Below are positions 17,413 through 25,585 of a stretch of DNA of 64,000 nucleotides, piece by piece. Position numbers and translations under genes: made by a program. Within the stretch, counting starts at the first letter, position 1, and every line of letters starts with the position of its first letter. The notes beneath the pieces were generated by a model. It did not search any database. It was not told the DNA's origin and worked only from the letters and a program-made list of their open reading frames with translations. Source of the DNA: Amycolatopsis solani (lineage in GTDB: Bacteria; Actinomycetota; Actinomycetes; Mycobacteriales; Pseudonocardiaceae); contig NZ_JAWQJT010000004.1 in NCBI RefSeq assembly GCF_033441515.1, positions 124,001-188,000 of the forward strand. The letters run 5' to 3'.

Positions 17413-17440
17413 CCTTCGCGGCCGCGGGCAACGTCGGCTG

Positions 17441-18439
17441 CTACCCCGACCTGTCCGCATGGACACCGGGTGGGGTGCGGGACGAGAAGGTGCGGCGGTA
17501 GTCGGTCGGGGTGGTTCCTGTCGCGAGCCGGAAGTGGTGGCGGAAATTCGCCGGGCTTCCCAGACCGCAGGCCCGGCCGATGTGGTCCACCCCGGCGTCC
17601 GTCGTCTCGAGCAGTTCGCGGGCGCGGCTGACGCGAGCGGCCGTGAGCCACTTGATCGGGCTGACCCCGAGCTTCGCGGTGAAGATCCGCGCGAACGTGC
17701 GCTCGGCGACCGCGGCGTGCTCGGCCAGCGCGGCGACCGTCAGCGGGGTGTCGAGGCGGCGCAGGGCCCACTCCAGGGTCGCGCTCAGCTCGGTGCGGTT
17801 CGGTGGCGCGGGCGGGCGGGTCACGTACTGTGCCTGGCCGCCCTCGCGGTGTGGCGCGGCCACGATCCCGCGGGCGATCGACGTAGCCGTGGCCGCGCCG
17901 CAGTCCCGGCGCAGCAGGTGCAGGCAGAGGTCGATGCCGCTGGCCACCCCGGCCGAGGTCAGCAGGGAGCCGTTGTCGACGTAGAGCACGCCGGGGTCCA
18001 CCTCGATGCGCGGGTGCCGGCGGGCCAGCTCGTCGGTGAGCAGCCAGTGGGTGGTCGCGCGCCGGCCGTCGAGCAGGCCGGTGGAGGCCAGGGCGAACGC
18101 GCCCGTGCAGATGGTGGCGATCCGCGCGCCCCGGGAGTGCGCCTCGCGGAGCGCGTCCCGCACGTCCGGGGTGGCATCCGGTGGGGTGTCCCGCTCCGAG
18201 CCCCGGTAGGCGGGCACGATCACCGTGTCCGCCGTGACCACCTCGTCGAGGCCGTGTGGCGCGGTGAGCGACCAGCCGTTGAGGGTCTCGACCGGCCCGG
18301 CGGACCGCCCGCACAGGATGACGTCGTAGTGGCTGTCGTGGAGGCCGAAGGTCTGGAACGGCATGCCGACCTCCATCGGTTGCACACCGTCGAGGGCGAG
18401 TACCGCGACGCGATGCCGCCGCCGGGACGAACCGGTCAT
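17441..18439 (-). CDS. GlxA-family transcriptional regulator (DJ-1/PfpI-like domain plus AraC helix-turn-helix)
   Basis: A 332-residue protein. Residues 8-190 form a DJ-1/PfpI-like glutamine amidotransferase-type domain (VAVLALDGVQPMEVG, ATICTGAFALASTGLL). The C-terminal 100 residues are an AraC-type DNA-binding domain (TVAALAEHAAVAERTFARIF, then CGLGSPANFRHHFR). Such regulators sense an unknown metabolite and activate adjacent genes. It is divergent from a DJ-1/PfpI enzyme gene only 70 bp away, a common pairing. Confidence 0.9.
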   Translation of the reverse strand: MTGSSRRRHRVAVLALDGVQPMEVGMPFQTFGLHDSHYDVILCGRSAGPVETLNGWSLTAPHGLDEVVTADTVIVPAYRGSERDTPPDATPDVRDALREAHSRGARIATICTGAFALASTGLLDGRRATTHWLLTDELARRHPRIEVDPGVLYVDNGSLLTSAGVASGIDLCLHLLRRDCGAATATSIARGIVAAPHREGGQAQYVTRPPAPPNRTELSATLEWALRRLDTPLTVAALAEHAAVAERTFARIFTAKLGVSPIKWLTAARVSRARELLETTDAGVDHIGRACGLGSPANFRHHFRLATGTTPTDYRRTFSSRTPPGVHADRSG

Positions 18440-18509
18440 GGCGGAATCCTATCGACCAGGGGCATTCCTGCTACTCGCCGCGGCGGGGCGGCGCGCGAAG
18501 GATGAGGGC

Positions 18510-19196
18510 ATGACAGACACGCGGCCCTACCGCATCACCGTGCTCCTCTTCGACGGCGTCGAGGAGCTGGACTTCACCGGCCCGTGGGAGACGCTCCGCA
18601 TCTGGCAGAGGGTGGCGACCCGTCCGGTGAGCGTGCGCACGGCCAGCCTCGACGGGGCGCCCGTGCGCTGCGCGCTGGGGTTGACGGTCACCCCGGACGG
18701 CGGGATCGACGACGAGCCCCGGCCCGACCTCGTCGTCCACCCCGGCGGCGCGGGCATCGACACGCTCTACGCCGACCAGGCCCATCTGGCCCGGATGCGG
18801 GCCCTCGCCGAGCACGGCACGATCATGACTTCGGTCTGCAACGGCGCGATGGTCTACGCCGCGGCCGGGCTGCTCGACGGCCGGGCCGCCACCTCCCACT
18901 GGCTCGTGCTGGACGAGCTGGCCGGTCAGCACCCGAAGGTCGACGTCGTCCGCGACCGGCGCTGGGTCGACACCGGCCCGGTGGTGACCGGCGCGGGCAT
19001 CACCGCCGGCATCGACATGGCACTGCACCTGATCGACCGGCTGGAGAACACCGACACGGCCCGGGCGGTGGCCGGCATGCTCGAGCACCCGTGGGACCCA
19101 AGGGTGGACCTCGTCGCTGCGACCAGCCCGGAGAACCGCCACCACACGCTCACCACCATCGTCCCGCTGGTGCAGGCGGCCCGCCGGGCCGATTGA
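18510..19196 (+). CDS. DJ-1/PfpI-family protein
   Basis: A 228-residue protein starting MTDTRPYRITVLL. It has the conserved glutamate in FDGVEELDFTGP and the nucleophile-elbow cysteine Cys110 in TSVCNGAMVYAAAGLLDG, with the downstream ATSHW motif. The family includes isonitrile hydratases, glyoxalases and chaperone-like proteins. The exact reaction is not readable here. It is divergent from the GlxA-type regulator, which probably controls it. The longer reading starting at 18363 overlaps the regulator and is not used. Confidence 0.85.
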   Translation: MTDTRPYRITVLLFDGVEELDFTGPWETLRIWQRVATRPVSVRTASLDGAPVRCALGLTVTPDGGIDDEPRPDLVVHPGGAGIDTLYADQAHLARMRALAEHGTIMTSVCNGAMVYAAAGLLDGRAATSHWLVLDELAGQHPKVDVVRDRRWVDTGPVVTGAGITAGIDMALHLIDRLENTDTARAVAGMLEHPWDPRVDLVAATSPENRHHTLTTIVPLVQAARRAD

Positions 19197-19209
19197 TCGC
19201 CCCACCGGC

Positions 19210-20685
19210 TCAGGCGGTGTCGGCGGGGGCGACCGCCACGACGATCTTGCCGACGGTCCGGCCGGTCTTGCTGTGGTGGAGGGCGGCGAGGACGTCGGGG
19301 AGAGCAGGCCCGTAGGTGCGGTCGATGTGGACCTTGAGCTCGCCGGCGGAGACCATGCGGTCGACGCGGTCGAGCAGGGTGCGGGAAGCGTCGAGGAACA
19401 CCGGGATGTAGGCGATCCGGCGGCCGAAGCGGGAGCGGGCCTGGCGCACGAGGATGGCGGCCCCGACGCGCAGGCCGGAGCCGAGGGTGATGCGGTCGTC
19501 CTCGTCACGGGAGATGGTGACGAAGCGGCCGCCGCGGGCCAGGACGGTGCGGGCGGCCAGCCACTGGGCACGACCGCCGACGAAGTCCAGGACGGCGTCG
19601 ACGGAGCCGGCGGGCAGGGCGGCGTCGAAGCGGCCGGTGGTGTAGTCGACGACGTCGTCGGCGCCGAGGGAGCGGACGAAGCCGGCGTTGCGGGCGCTGC
19701 TGACCGCGGTGATGTGAGCACCGAGGGCCTTGGCCATCTGGACGGCGTAGGTGCCGACGCCACCCGAGGCACCGATCACGACCACCCGGCTGCCCCCGCC
19801 GATCCCGGCCTTGTCGATGGCGAGCAGCGCGGTCTGGGCGGCCAGCGGCAGCGCGGCGGCTTCGGCGAAGCCGAGGCCCGGCGGGATGGTGCTGACCAGC
19901 TCCTGCTCCACGTTCACGTACTCGCCGGCCCCGCCACCGTGGATCTTGTTGTCGGCGTGCACCCGGTCGCCCACCTGGAGTCTGGTGACCTCGGTCCCGG
20001 CGGCCGTCACGACGCCGGCGAGGTCGAAGAGCGGAACGTACGGGAACCGGCGCTTCACCAGCAGCCGCCGGTGGCCCTCGATCATCTGCCAGTCGATGGG
20101 GTTGACCGAGGCCGCGTGCACGCGGATGCGGACCTGGGTCGGCGACGGCGGCTCGACGGGATGCGCGGCAGAAACCGACAGCACCGTGTCGGCCGCGCCG
20201 TAGCCGTGCTGCACGATCGCCCGCTGGGTCGTGCAGGCGGCTGGTTCGAGGATGACGACCGGGATCTCCCGCTCGGTGCGACCGGCGTAGTCCGCGTAGG
20301 GCGGGTAGACGGCGACGAGCCGGGGCCACAGGGCGGCGCGCTCGGCGGACGAGGCCGGCCGTGGCCGGACCTCGCGGCGGACCCCGCCGGGCAGCTCGAC
20401 CTCGGTGACCGGCATGGCTAGCAGGTTGAGGTACCAGGCCGGATGCGTGTCGGAGCCGCCCTTGGAGGCGACGACGACCAGGTCGGGCCGGTCATCGAGG
20501 TAGATCAACGGAGTTGTGCGGACGGTGCCGCTGCGTCGCCCCGCATGGTCGAGCAGCAGCACCGGTGCGCCGCGGAACGTCGCCCCCACCCGGCCTTTCG
20601 TGGCCTGGAACAGGGCGGTGTTGAGGCGGGCGGCCCGGCGCTGGAGCCGCCAGAACGGGCCGGAGTTGCGGATCGAGAGGCTCAT
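19210..20685 (-). CDS. Fusion of a deazaflavin-dependent nitroreductase (Ddn-like) domain and a quinone oxidoreductase (MDR) domain
   Basis: A 491-residue protein. Residues 1-148 match F420H2-dependent Ddn-family reductases (GRRSGTVRTTPLIYL, DTHPAWYLNLLA, YADYAGRTEREIPVVILEP). Residues 153-491 are a zinc-independent NAD(P)H:quinone oxidoreductase of the MDR superfamily (SVNPIDWQ, NADPH site IGASGGVGTYAVQMAKALG, C-terminal HSKTGRTVGKIV). The seam reads CTTQRAIVQHGYG, where stand-alone MDRs begin M-R-AIVQHGYG, so the second gene's start codon has been replaced by linker codons. It lies divergent from a TetR gene with operator palindromes between them. A role in detoxifying quinones, nitro compounds or enones is inferred. 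Confidence 0.85.
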   Translation of the reverse strand: MSLSIRNSGPFWRLQRRAARLNTALFQATKGRVGATFRGAPVLLLDHAGRRSGTVRTTPLIYLDDRPDLVVVASKGGSDTHPAWYLNLLAMPVTEVELPGGVRREVRPRPASSAERAALWPRLVAVYPPYADYAGRTEREIPVVILEPAACTTQRAIVQHGYGAADTVLSVSAAHPVEPPSPTQVRIRVHAASVNPIDWQMIEGHRRLLVKRRFPYVPLFDLAGVVTAAGTEVTRLQVGDRVHADNKIHGGGAGEYVNVEQELVSTIPPGLGFAEAAALPLAAQTALLAIDKAGIGGGSRVVVIGASGGVGTYAVQMAKALGAHITAVSSARNAGFVRSLGADDVVDYTTGRFDAALPAGSVDAVLDFVGGRAQWLAARTVLARGGRFVTISRDEDDRITLGSGLRVGAAILVRQARSRFGRRIAYIPVFLDASRTLLDRVDRMVSAGELKVHIDRTYGPALPDVLAALHHSKTGRTVGKIVVAVAPADTA

Positions 20686-20707
20686 GCGACCGATAATGTC
20701 GCACTCT

Positions 20708-20735
20708 GACAGTTGTCGCAATAAGACAATTGTCT
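20708..20735. promoter_or_regulatory. Tandem TetR operator sites, GACAGTTGTC and AGACAATTGTCT
   Basis: A perfect 12-bp palindrome AGACAATTGTCT (20724-20735) is preceded 17 bp earlier by a near-identical half-site pair GACA-GT-TGTC (20708-20717). Both lie between the reductase fusion and the TetR gene, so one repressor could control both directions. Confidence 0.6.
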
Positions 20736-20777
20736 GGCGACGACTCGATCTGGCGGGGGTTGGGTAAGCTCGCGGCC

Positions 20778-21395
20778 ATGAGCACCCCGGGTCTGCGCGA
20801 GCGGAAGAAGGTCCGTACCCGCAGGTCGCTGATCGACGCGGCGTACGAGCTGTTCGCGCGACAGGGCTTCGCCGACACGACGGTCGAGCAGATCGCGGAG
20901 GTGGTCGGCGTGTCGGCGCGGACCTTCCACCGCTACTTCAGCTCGAAGGAGGACGCCGCGCTCTCGGTGCTCACCGAGCAGCACGACGCGATCGTCGAGG
21001 CGCTGCGCACCCGCCCGGCCGAGGAGTCGGTGCTGACCGCGCTGCGCACCGCCGTGGTCGACACGCTGCGGCGGTACGAGAAGGACGAGGACTGCGACGC
21101 CCTCCGGTTCCACCAGCTCCAGTCGCTGGTCGCGAGCAACCCGACGGTGCGCGCCGCGGCGGCCGACCACAGCACGGCCCGGCTGGCCGAAGTGCGGGGA
21201 CTGCTCGGGCAACGGATGGGAGTCGAGCCGTCGACGGATCCGCGCCCTGGCCTCGTCGCCGCCGTCGCGCTCTGCGCCGCCCCCGCGGCCGTGGAGGCCC
21301 GGCGCGCGCTGGATCCGTCACGCCGGGCCTCGGAGCTGTACGGGCAGGTGTTCGATCTGCTGGGCGACGGCCTGGACTACCCGGCGACGAACTGA
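20778..21395 (+). CDS. TetR/AcrR-family transcriptional regulator
   Basis: A 205-residue protein starting MSTPGLRERKKVRTRRSL, the usual basic arm before a TetR helix-turn-helix (TTVEQIAEVVGVSARTFHRYFSSKED). The C-terminal domain is ordinary. It diverges from the reductase fusion gene with two GACA-N2-TGTC sites in the 92-bp gap, so it probably represses that gene and itself. An in-frame TTG 48 bp upstream would lie inside the operator and is rejected. Confidence 0.88.
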   Translation: MSTPGLRERKKVRTRRSLIDAAYELFARQGFADTTVEQIAEVVGVSARTFHRYFSSKEDAALSVLTEQHDAIVEALRTRPAEESVLTALRTAVVDTLRRYEKDEDCDALRFHQLQSLVASNPTVRAAAADHSTARLAEVRGLLGQRMGVEPSTDPRPGLVAAVALCAAPAAVEARRALDPSRRASELYGQVFDLLGDGLDYPATN

Positions 21396-21500
21396 CGGGC
21401 GACCGGCTCACCAGCGCGAATCGCGGGGTACGCGGTCAGACCGCTTCCGTGGTCCACCAGGACGTGCCGGAAGCCGTCGGCACGCTTCGCTGAAGGCGAC

Positions 21501-21881
21501 TCAGGCCATCAGGGCGATGAGCGTGGCCAGGGCGGGTGCGCCCTGGCCGAGCAAGCCCTTGATCCGCGCCCGGCGGGGGTCGAAGGCGAACAGCGCCACG
21601 CTCGCCGCGAGCATGGAAACACCCGCGGCCAGCACCAGAGCCTGGCCGGCCGCGGTCGCGCCCGAGTGCACCGCGGTCAGCCCCGCGAGCACCTGCAGGG
21701 CCAGGAGTGCGTTGTAGCAACCCTGGTGGAACGCCCAGGGGCGGACGACGTCGAGATCCGCCGCGCGCACCTCGAACATCGCGTGCACCTCCGGCCGCCT
21801 GAAGCGGACGCTTTCCATCGTGAAGATCCACAGGTGCATCAGCGCCGCGACGAGCGCGAGTACCTGGGCGGGGACGTTCAT
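21501..21881 (-). CDS. DUF1304-family small membrane protein
   Basis: A 126-residue protein with four predicted hydrophobic helices (residues about 4-20, 50-70, 78-100 and 108-125). The motifs MHLWIFTMESVRF and NQG/HQGCYNALLA are characteristic of DUF1304. Function is unknown. Its start overlaps the stop of the SRPBCC gene as ATGA, so the two form a coupled pair under the divergent TetR. Confidence 0.82.
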   Translation of the reverse strand: MNVPAQVLALVAALMHLWIFTMESVRFRRPEVHAMFEVRAADLDVVRPWAFHQGCYNALLALQVLAGLTAVHSGATAAGQALVLAAGVSMLAASVALFAFDPRRARIKGLLGQGAPALATLIALMA

Positions 21882-22363
21882 CGGGGTCGCGTCAGCCGCA
21901 GGGCCGCGTCCGGGAGCAGTGCGCCGGTCTCGTCCAGCTCGGCCAGCAGAGCAGGCACGCCGACGGTGAGCATCCTGGTCCGGACCGAGCCGAGCAGCTT
22001 GGCCATGGCGAATCCGCCGATGCCGGTGAACCCGGTGTGGTGGTAGGTGAAACGGGTTCCTCCGCCGGTGGGTTCGAGCCGGTAACGGACGTGGCTGGGT
22101 GTCTCCCCCTCGGCGCCGATCCAGGTGTAGTGCAGCAGTTCCCGCTCGCGGACCTCCAGCACCTCGCAGTCGACGATGCCCCGCCAGCCGGGCATCGGCT
22201 TGGCGACGAACCGGAACTTGGTGCCGACCACCGGCTCGAACCCCTCGGCGCGGGCGCCTTTCCCGGTCGACGTCCAGTACGGGATCAGGTCCGGGTCGGT
22301 CATGGCGCGCCAGACCTTCACGGGCGAGTGCGGGTAGTCGCGGACGATGTGGATCTCAGACAC
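21878..22363 (-). CDS. SRPBCC (AHSA1-type) protein
   Basis: A 161-residue protein from GTG at 22363, preceded by AAGGAG. It starts with the typical strand-and-helix IVRDYPHSPVKVWRAMTDPDLIPYW, followed by the curved beta-sheet and a last long helix (AMAKLLGSVRTRMLTVGVPALLAELDE). This is the activator-of-Hsp90-homologue/START-like fold seen in many small actinobacterial proteins. An upstream extension contains the regulatory repeats and is not coding. It is coupled to the DUF1304 gene. Confidence 0.8.
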   Translation of the reverse strand: MSEIHIVRDYPHSPVKVWRAMTDPDLIPYWTSTGKGARAEGFEPVVGTKFRFVAKPMPGWRGIVDCEVLEVRERELLHYTWIGAEGETPSHVRYRLEPTGGGTRFTYHHTGFTGIGGFAMAKLLGSVRTRMLTVGVPALLAELDETGALLPDAALRLTRPR

Positions 22364-22375
22364 AGCCGACTCCTT

Positions 22376-22428
22376 TACTTCAGTGGCTATAAAATTACTG
22401 TAGCAGAACTTTTCCGGTGACTGAAGTA
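22376..22428. promoter_or_regulatory. Widely spaced inverted repeat TACTTCAGT ... ACTGAAGTA
   Basis: Perfect 9-bp arms (22376-22384 and 22420-22428) flank an AT-rich stretch containing TATAAAAT. The element lies between the SRPBCC operon and a divergent TetR gene. An internal TTACTGTAGC resembles a further half-site. It probably binds the TetR and covers both promoters. Confidence 0.5.
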
Positions 22429-22438
22429 GCATGGTCGC

Positions 22439-23128
22439 GTGACGACAACGGGAACTGGCCGGCCGGCCGTGGAAGGGTTGCGCGAGCGCAAGAAGCGCGC
22501 GATGCGCCGGCAGCTGTCCGACACCGCCGCGCGGATGTTCCTCGAACGCGGCTTCGACGCCGTCCGGGTGGCCGACGTCGGCGAAGCGTGCGGGGTGTCC
22601 GAAAAGACCGTCTTCAACTACTTCCCGAGCAAGGAGGCGCTGCTCCTGGACCGGCTCGAGGCCACCGCCGACGCGTTGCGCACCCACCTGCCGGACCCGG
22701 CGCTGACCCCGGTCGAGGCGATGCTGAGCATCCTCGACGACGAATTGGACGGCCTCGCCACGGGTCTCGCCGCCGACAGCGATCGCGCACTGGCGCAGTA
22801 CCGGAAGTTCGGCGACCTGATCCGGAACACCCCGTCACTGCGGGCATATCAGAGCGACATCGCCGACCGGTTCGTCGACATCGCCGCCGAAGCACTCGCC
22901 ACCCGGACCGGTCTGCATCCCGACGACCCGGAACCCCAGATCGCCGCGGCGACGCTCCTCGGCCTGTGGCGGGTCCAGTTCCGCGCCCTCCGGACCCACG
23001 TGCGCCCCGGCCACCCCCTGCCGGACGCGATCAAGGCCGTGAGCCGGGAGGTCCGCCGTGCCGCCCGCCTGGCCGAAGCGGGACTGGCCACCTTCCCCGC
23101 ACCCGCCAAACCACACATCGCCGGGTGA
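22439..23128 (+). CDS. TetR/AcrR-family transcriptional regulator
   Basis: A 229-residue protein from GTG. Its N-terminal basic arm GLRERKKRAMRRQLSDTAARMF leads into the helix-turn-helix (VRVADVGEACGVSEKTVFNYFPSKEAL). The C-terminal part resembles the AcrR/ethionamide-type ligand domains. It diverges from the SRPBCC and DUF1304 pair across a repeat-bearing, AT-rich promoter region, so it most likely represses them. Confidence 0.87.
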   Translation: MTTTGTGRPAVEGLRERKKRAMRRQLSDTAARMFLERGFDAVRVADVGEACGVSEKTVFNYFPSKEALLLDRLEATADALRTHLPDPALTPVEAMLSILDDELDGLATGLAADSDRALAQYRKFGDLIRNTPSLRAYQSDIADRFVDIAAEALATRTGLHPDDPEPQIAAATLLGLWRVQFRALRTHVRPGHPLPDAIKAVSREVRRAARLAEAGLATFPAPAKPHIAG

Positions 23129-23207
23129 CCGACCGGCATGCTGGATCCCCGTCGCAGATCCCGACGCCCGCCGGCCCGCGTGATCAGCTGGGAACGAGAA
23201 TAAGGGC

Positions 23208-23687
23208 GTGGGATATCAGCTGCAGGGAGCCATCGCCACCGAGCCCGTCCTCCGGAAGTTGGCGGGCACGGCGGAGGACGCATGCCTCGTTCCGCTCACC
23301 CAGCACCTCTGCTTGCTACCGATCACCGACGCCTTGTTCGATGCGGTCACCGTCGCCGGAGCGGCCAAGCTCGATGTGTTCTGGAAGGCACCGGCCGGGT
23401 TCGGCCGCGCCTTGGCCGCTTGTTCGACAGGCGGTCCCGTCACCTACGTCGAGGCCGACTACTTCGGTGGGAGCGGAACCCAGTCCGCACAGGTATGGGA
23501 CGGCGGTCAGGTAGTGCTCGGCCCCCTGCACCTGGCCACAGGAAAGCCGATACCGGCCGAGGGCAGCCCCATCTCCCGGGCGCTTCGGTGGCATGGCGTG
23601 GTCAAGGGCGAGCACTTCGACGAGTTCGATGCCGTCGGACTTGGTCGCCACCGCGAGACAGGCGATTGGCTTCCGCCCATGAGTTGA
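23208..23687 (+). CDS. Conserved actinobacterial protein of unknown function
   Basis: A 159-residue protein starting at GTG (GYQLQGAIATEPVLRKLAG). It has no signal peptide or membrane helix. Visible features are a TYVEADYFGGSGTQSAQVWDG segment and a well-conserved-looking C-terminal DEFDAVGLGRHR. I recall similar uncharacterised proteins in streptomycetes but can give no function. It stands alone between a TetR gene and two gene fragments. Confidence 0.6.
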   Translation: MGYQLQGAIATEPVLRKLAGTAEDACLVPLTQHLCLLPITDALFDAVTVAGAAKLDVFWKAPAGFGRALAACSTGGPVTYVEADYFGGSGTQSAQVWDGGQVVLGPLHLATGKPIPAEGSPISRALRWHGVVKGEHFDEFDAVGLGRHRETGDWLPPMS

Positions 23688-23750
23688 TCAGCACGACGCA
23701 CGCTCTTGCCGCTCACCGAGCGTTGCGACGACCATGCGACGATCACGGCC

Positions 23751-23948
23751 GTGCACCCGCAGCAGTTCCGCGCCGTCATCGCCGCCGGTCCGCCCGCTGC
23801 CTTCTTCGACACGCTGGCGCAGTTCTACCGCAAGGCCTACCTCCGCTGGATCGATGCGACCACCCGCCGCCCGGATCTCCGTGCGGCACGGATCGCCGAA
23901 GTCGTCGACCTCCTTGCCGCACACATCAAACAGCGACCACACCCGTGA
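23751..23948 (+). pseudogene. YdeI/OmpD-associated-type C-terminal fragment
   Basis: A 65-residue frame from GTG ends in KAYLRWIDATTRRPDLRAARIAEVVDLLAA, which matches the C-terminal helix region of YdeI-like (bacteriocin-protection) proteins. The N-terminal domain is missing. It may be expressed as a short protein, but the truncation suggests a remnant. Its TGA stop lies in the same frame as the next gene, 30 bp upstream of that gene's annotated start. Confidence 0.55.
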
Positions 23949-23978
23949 CGGCGACTCCGCGCCGCGGCCCGGGACGGC

Positions 23979-24389
23979 GTGGGCGCCACCGGCTGGCAGA
24001 AGCGTTCGAAGTGGGGGCGGACGGCGCGAAGGCGGGCCGACGGGGAACTCGCCTTCGCGACTTCGCTGGCTCCGGAACCGGACTACTGGCTGCACGCCGA
24101 TGACGACGGCACTCCCTGGCTCTTGGTGTCCCGGGATTGCATCGAAAAACGCACCGTCATCGCCACGCTCCGCCTCGACTTCGACGACCGGGGCGTCCGC
24201 GGCGGCTGGAGCCCGTCCTGCCTCAACTGGGACGACGGAGCGCGGGCCGAGGAGGCGTTGATCGACGTGGTGGGGCCCGACGGTCTCGTCGTCCCGGCGG
24301 CCGGGACGACGGTCGAGGACCTGGCCCGCCGCGCGGAGTGGTTCGCCGGGCCCAAGAAAGGCCGATGGGCCGACCACCCCACCTCGTAA
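23979..24389 (+). CDS. Hypothetical protein, possibly 5'-truncated
   Basis: A 136-residue frame from GTG. The sequence includes GWQKRSKWGRTARRRADGELAF, WLHADDDGTPWLLVSRDC, RLDFDDRGVRGGWSPSCLNWDDG and a C-terminal LARRAEWFAG. It looks like a genuine compact protein of unknown function. The same frame continues upstream as RLRAAARDG before meeting the TGA of the YdeI-like fragment, which suggests that the natural start was lost at a deletion junction. No ribosome-binding site is evident. Confidence 0.5.
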   Translation: MGATGWQKRSKWGRTARRRADGELAFATSLAPEPDYWLHADDDGTPWLLVSRDCIEKRTVIATLRLDFDDRGVRGGWSPSCLNWDDGARAEEALIDVVGPDGLVVPAAGTTVEDLARRAEWFAGPKKGRWADHPTS

Positions 24390-24482
24390 GCGCATATCCG
24401 GTCGTTATCTCACGATGTCAGCTGACGCCGCCACCTTCTCCCCCTGCCGCGTCCGACCCGTCGGTGAGGCCGGCCCGACGGC

Positions 24483-24513
24483 TTGACTTGGAGCGCGCTC
24501 CAGGTCCTAGCGT
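24483..24513 (+). promoter_or_regulatory. MerR-type promoter upstream of the aldo/keto reductase
   Basis: TTGACT (-35) and TAGCGT (-10) are separated by an unusually long 19-bp spacer holding the perfect palindrome TGGAGCGCGCTCCA (24489-24502). This overlong, dyad-filled spacer is the hallmark of MerR-activated promoters. A MerR gene lies just beyond the reductase on the other strand. Confidence 0.72.
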
Positions 24514-24575
24514 CGCAGGCGTTCGTCAGCCCCCGAAGTACCGCCCGGTCCACCGGGCAGGAGGAGTGCCCGCGC

Positions 24576-25568
24576 ATGATCACCCGAACCACCCTCGGCT
24601 CACCCGGTCTCACCGTCAGCGCGATGGGCCTGGGGTGCATGGGAATGAGCGAAAGCTACGGCGCCGCCGACTGGGACGGCGGCCTGGCCACCATCGACCG
24701 GGCCCTCGAACTGGGCATCACGTTCCTCGACACCGCCGACGCCTACGGCAGCGGGCACAACGAGGTGCTGGTGGGCCGGGCCATCCACGGCCGCCGGGAC
24801 CAGGTGCAGCTGGCCACCAAGTTCGGCATCGACCGCAGCGGCGGCGACCGGGCCCGCCGCATCCGCGGTGCCCGGGACTACGTGCTGCGCGCCTGCGACG
24901 CCTCGCTGCTGCGGCTGGGCGTGGACGTGATCGACCTGTACTACGCCCACCGCCCGCCCCAGGACGTGGAGATCGAGGAGACCGTCGGGGCGATGGCCGA
25001 GCTCGTCGAGGCCGGCAAGGTCCGCCACCTGGGCCTGTCCGAGGTCGACAGCGAGCTGCTGCGCCGGGCGCACGCGGTGCACCCGATCACCGCGGTGCAG
25101 AGCGAGTACTCGCTCTGGACCCGAGACGTCGAGGCGGTCACCCCGGTGCTGGCCGAGCTCGGCGTCGGGCTGGTGCCGTACTCACCGCTGGGGCGGGGAT
25201 TCCTGACCGGCACCCTGGACCGCGCCACGCTGGGCGAGAAGGACTTCCGGCGTACCAACCCCCGCTTCGCCGGCGAGGCGGGCGAGGCCAACGAGAAGAT
25301 CGCGCAGACCGTGCGCGAAGTGGCCGACCGGCTGGGTGCGACCCCGGCTCAGGTGGCGCTGGCCTGGGTGTACGCGCAGACCGAGCGGCTCGGGGTGGCG
25401 GTGGCGGCCATTCCGGGCACCCGCAGCCCGGCCCGGCTGGAGCAGAACGCGGCCGCGCTGGAACTCACCCTGGACGCCGAAGCGCTCGCCGCGCTGGACC
25501 CGCTGAGCGACCAGGTGATCGGCGAGCGCTACACCCGCGCGCACACCGCCGAGGTCGCTCAGAGCTGA
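24576..25568 (+). CDS. Aldo/keto reductase
   Basis: A 330-residue TIM-barrel oxidoreductase, starting MITRTTLGSPGL after a GGAGGAG site. The catalytic tetrad is visible as Asp52 and Tyr57 (DTADAYG), Lys82 (ATKFG) and His125 (YYAHRPP). The NADPH-binding C-terminal IPGTRSPARLEQNAAAL segment is also present. It belongs to the group that reduces aldehydes and ketones. Its promoter carries a MerR-type operator, so expression is probably induced by an electrophile or drug. Confidence 0.92.
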   Translation: MITRTTLGSPGLTVSAMGLGCMGMSESYGAADWDGGLATIDRALELGITFLDTADAYGSGHNEVLVGRAIHGRRDQVQLATKFGIDRSGGDRARRIRGARDYVLRACDASLLRLGVDVIDLYYAHRPPQDVEIEETVGAMAELVEAGKVRHLGLSEVDSELLRRAHAVHPITAVQSEYSLWTRDVEAVTPVLAELGVGLVPYSPLGRGFLTGTLDRATLGEKDFRRTNPRFAGEAGEANEKIAQTVREVADRLGATPAQVALAWVYAQTERLGVAVAAIPGTRSPARLEQNAAALELTLDAEALAALDPLSDQVIGERYTRAHTAEVAQS

Positions 25569-25585
25569 GCTCCGGCTGCGGCGCT

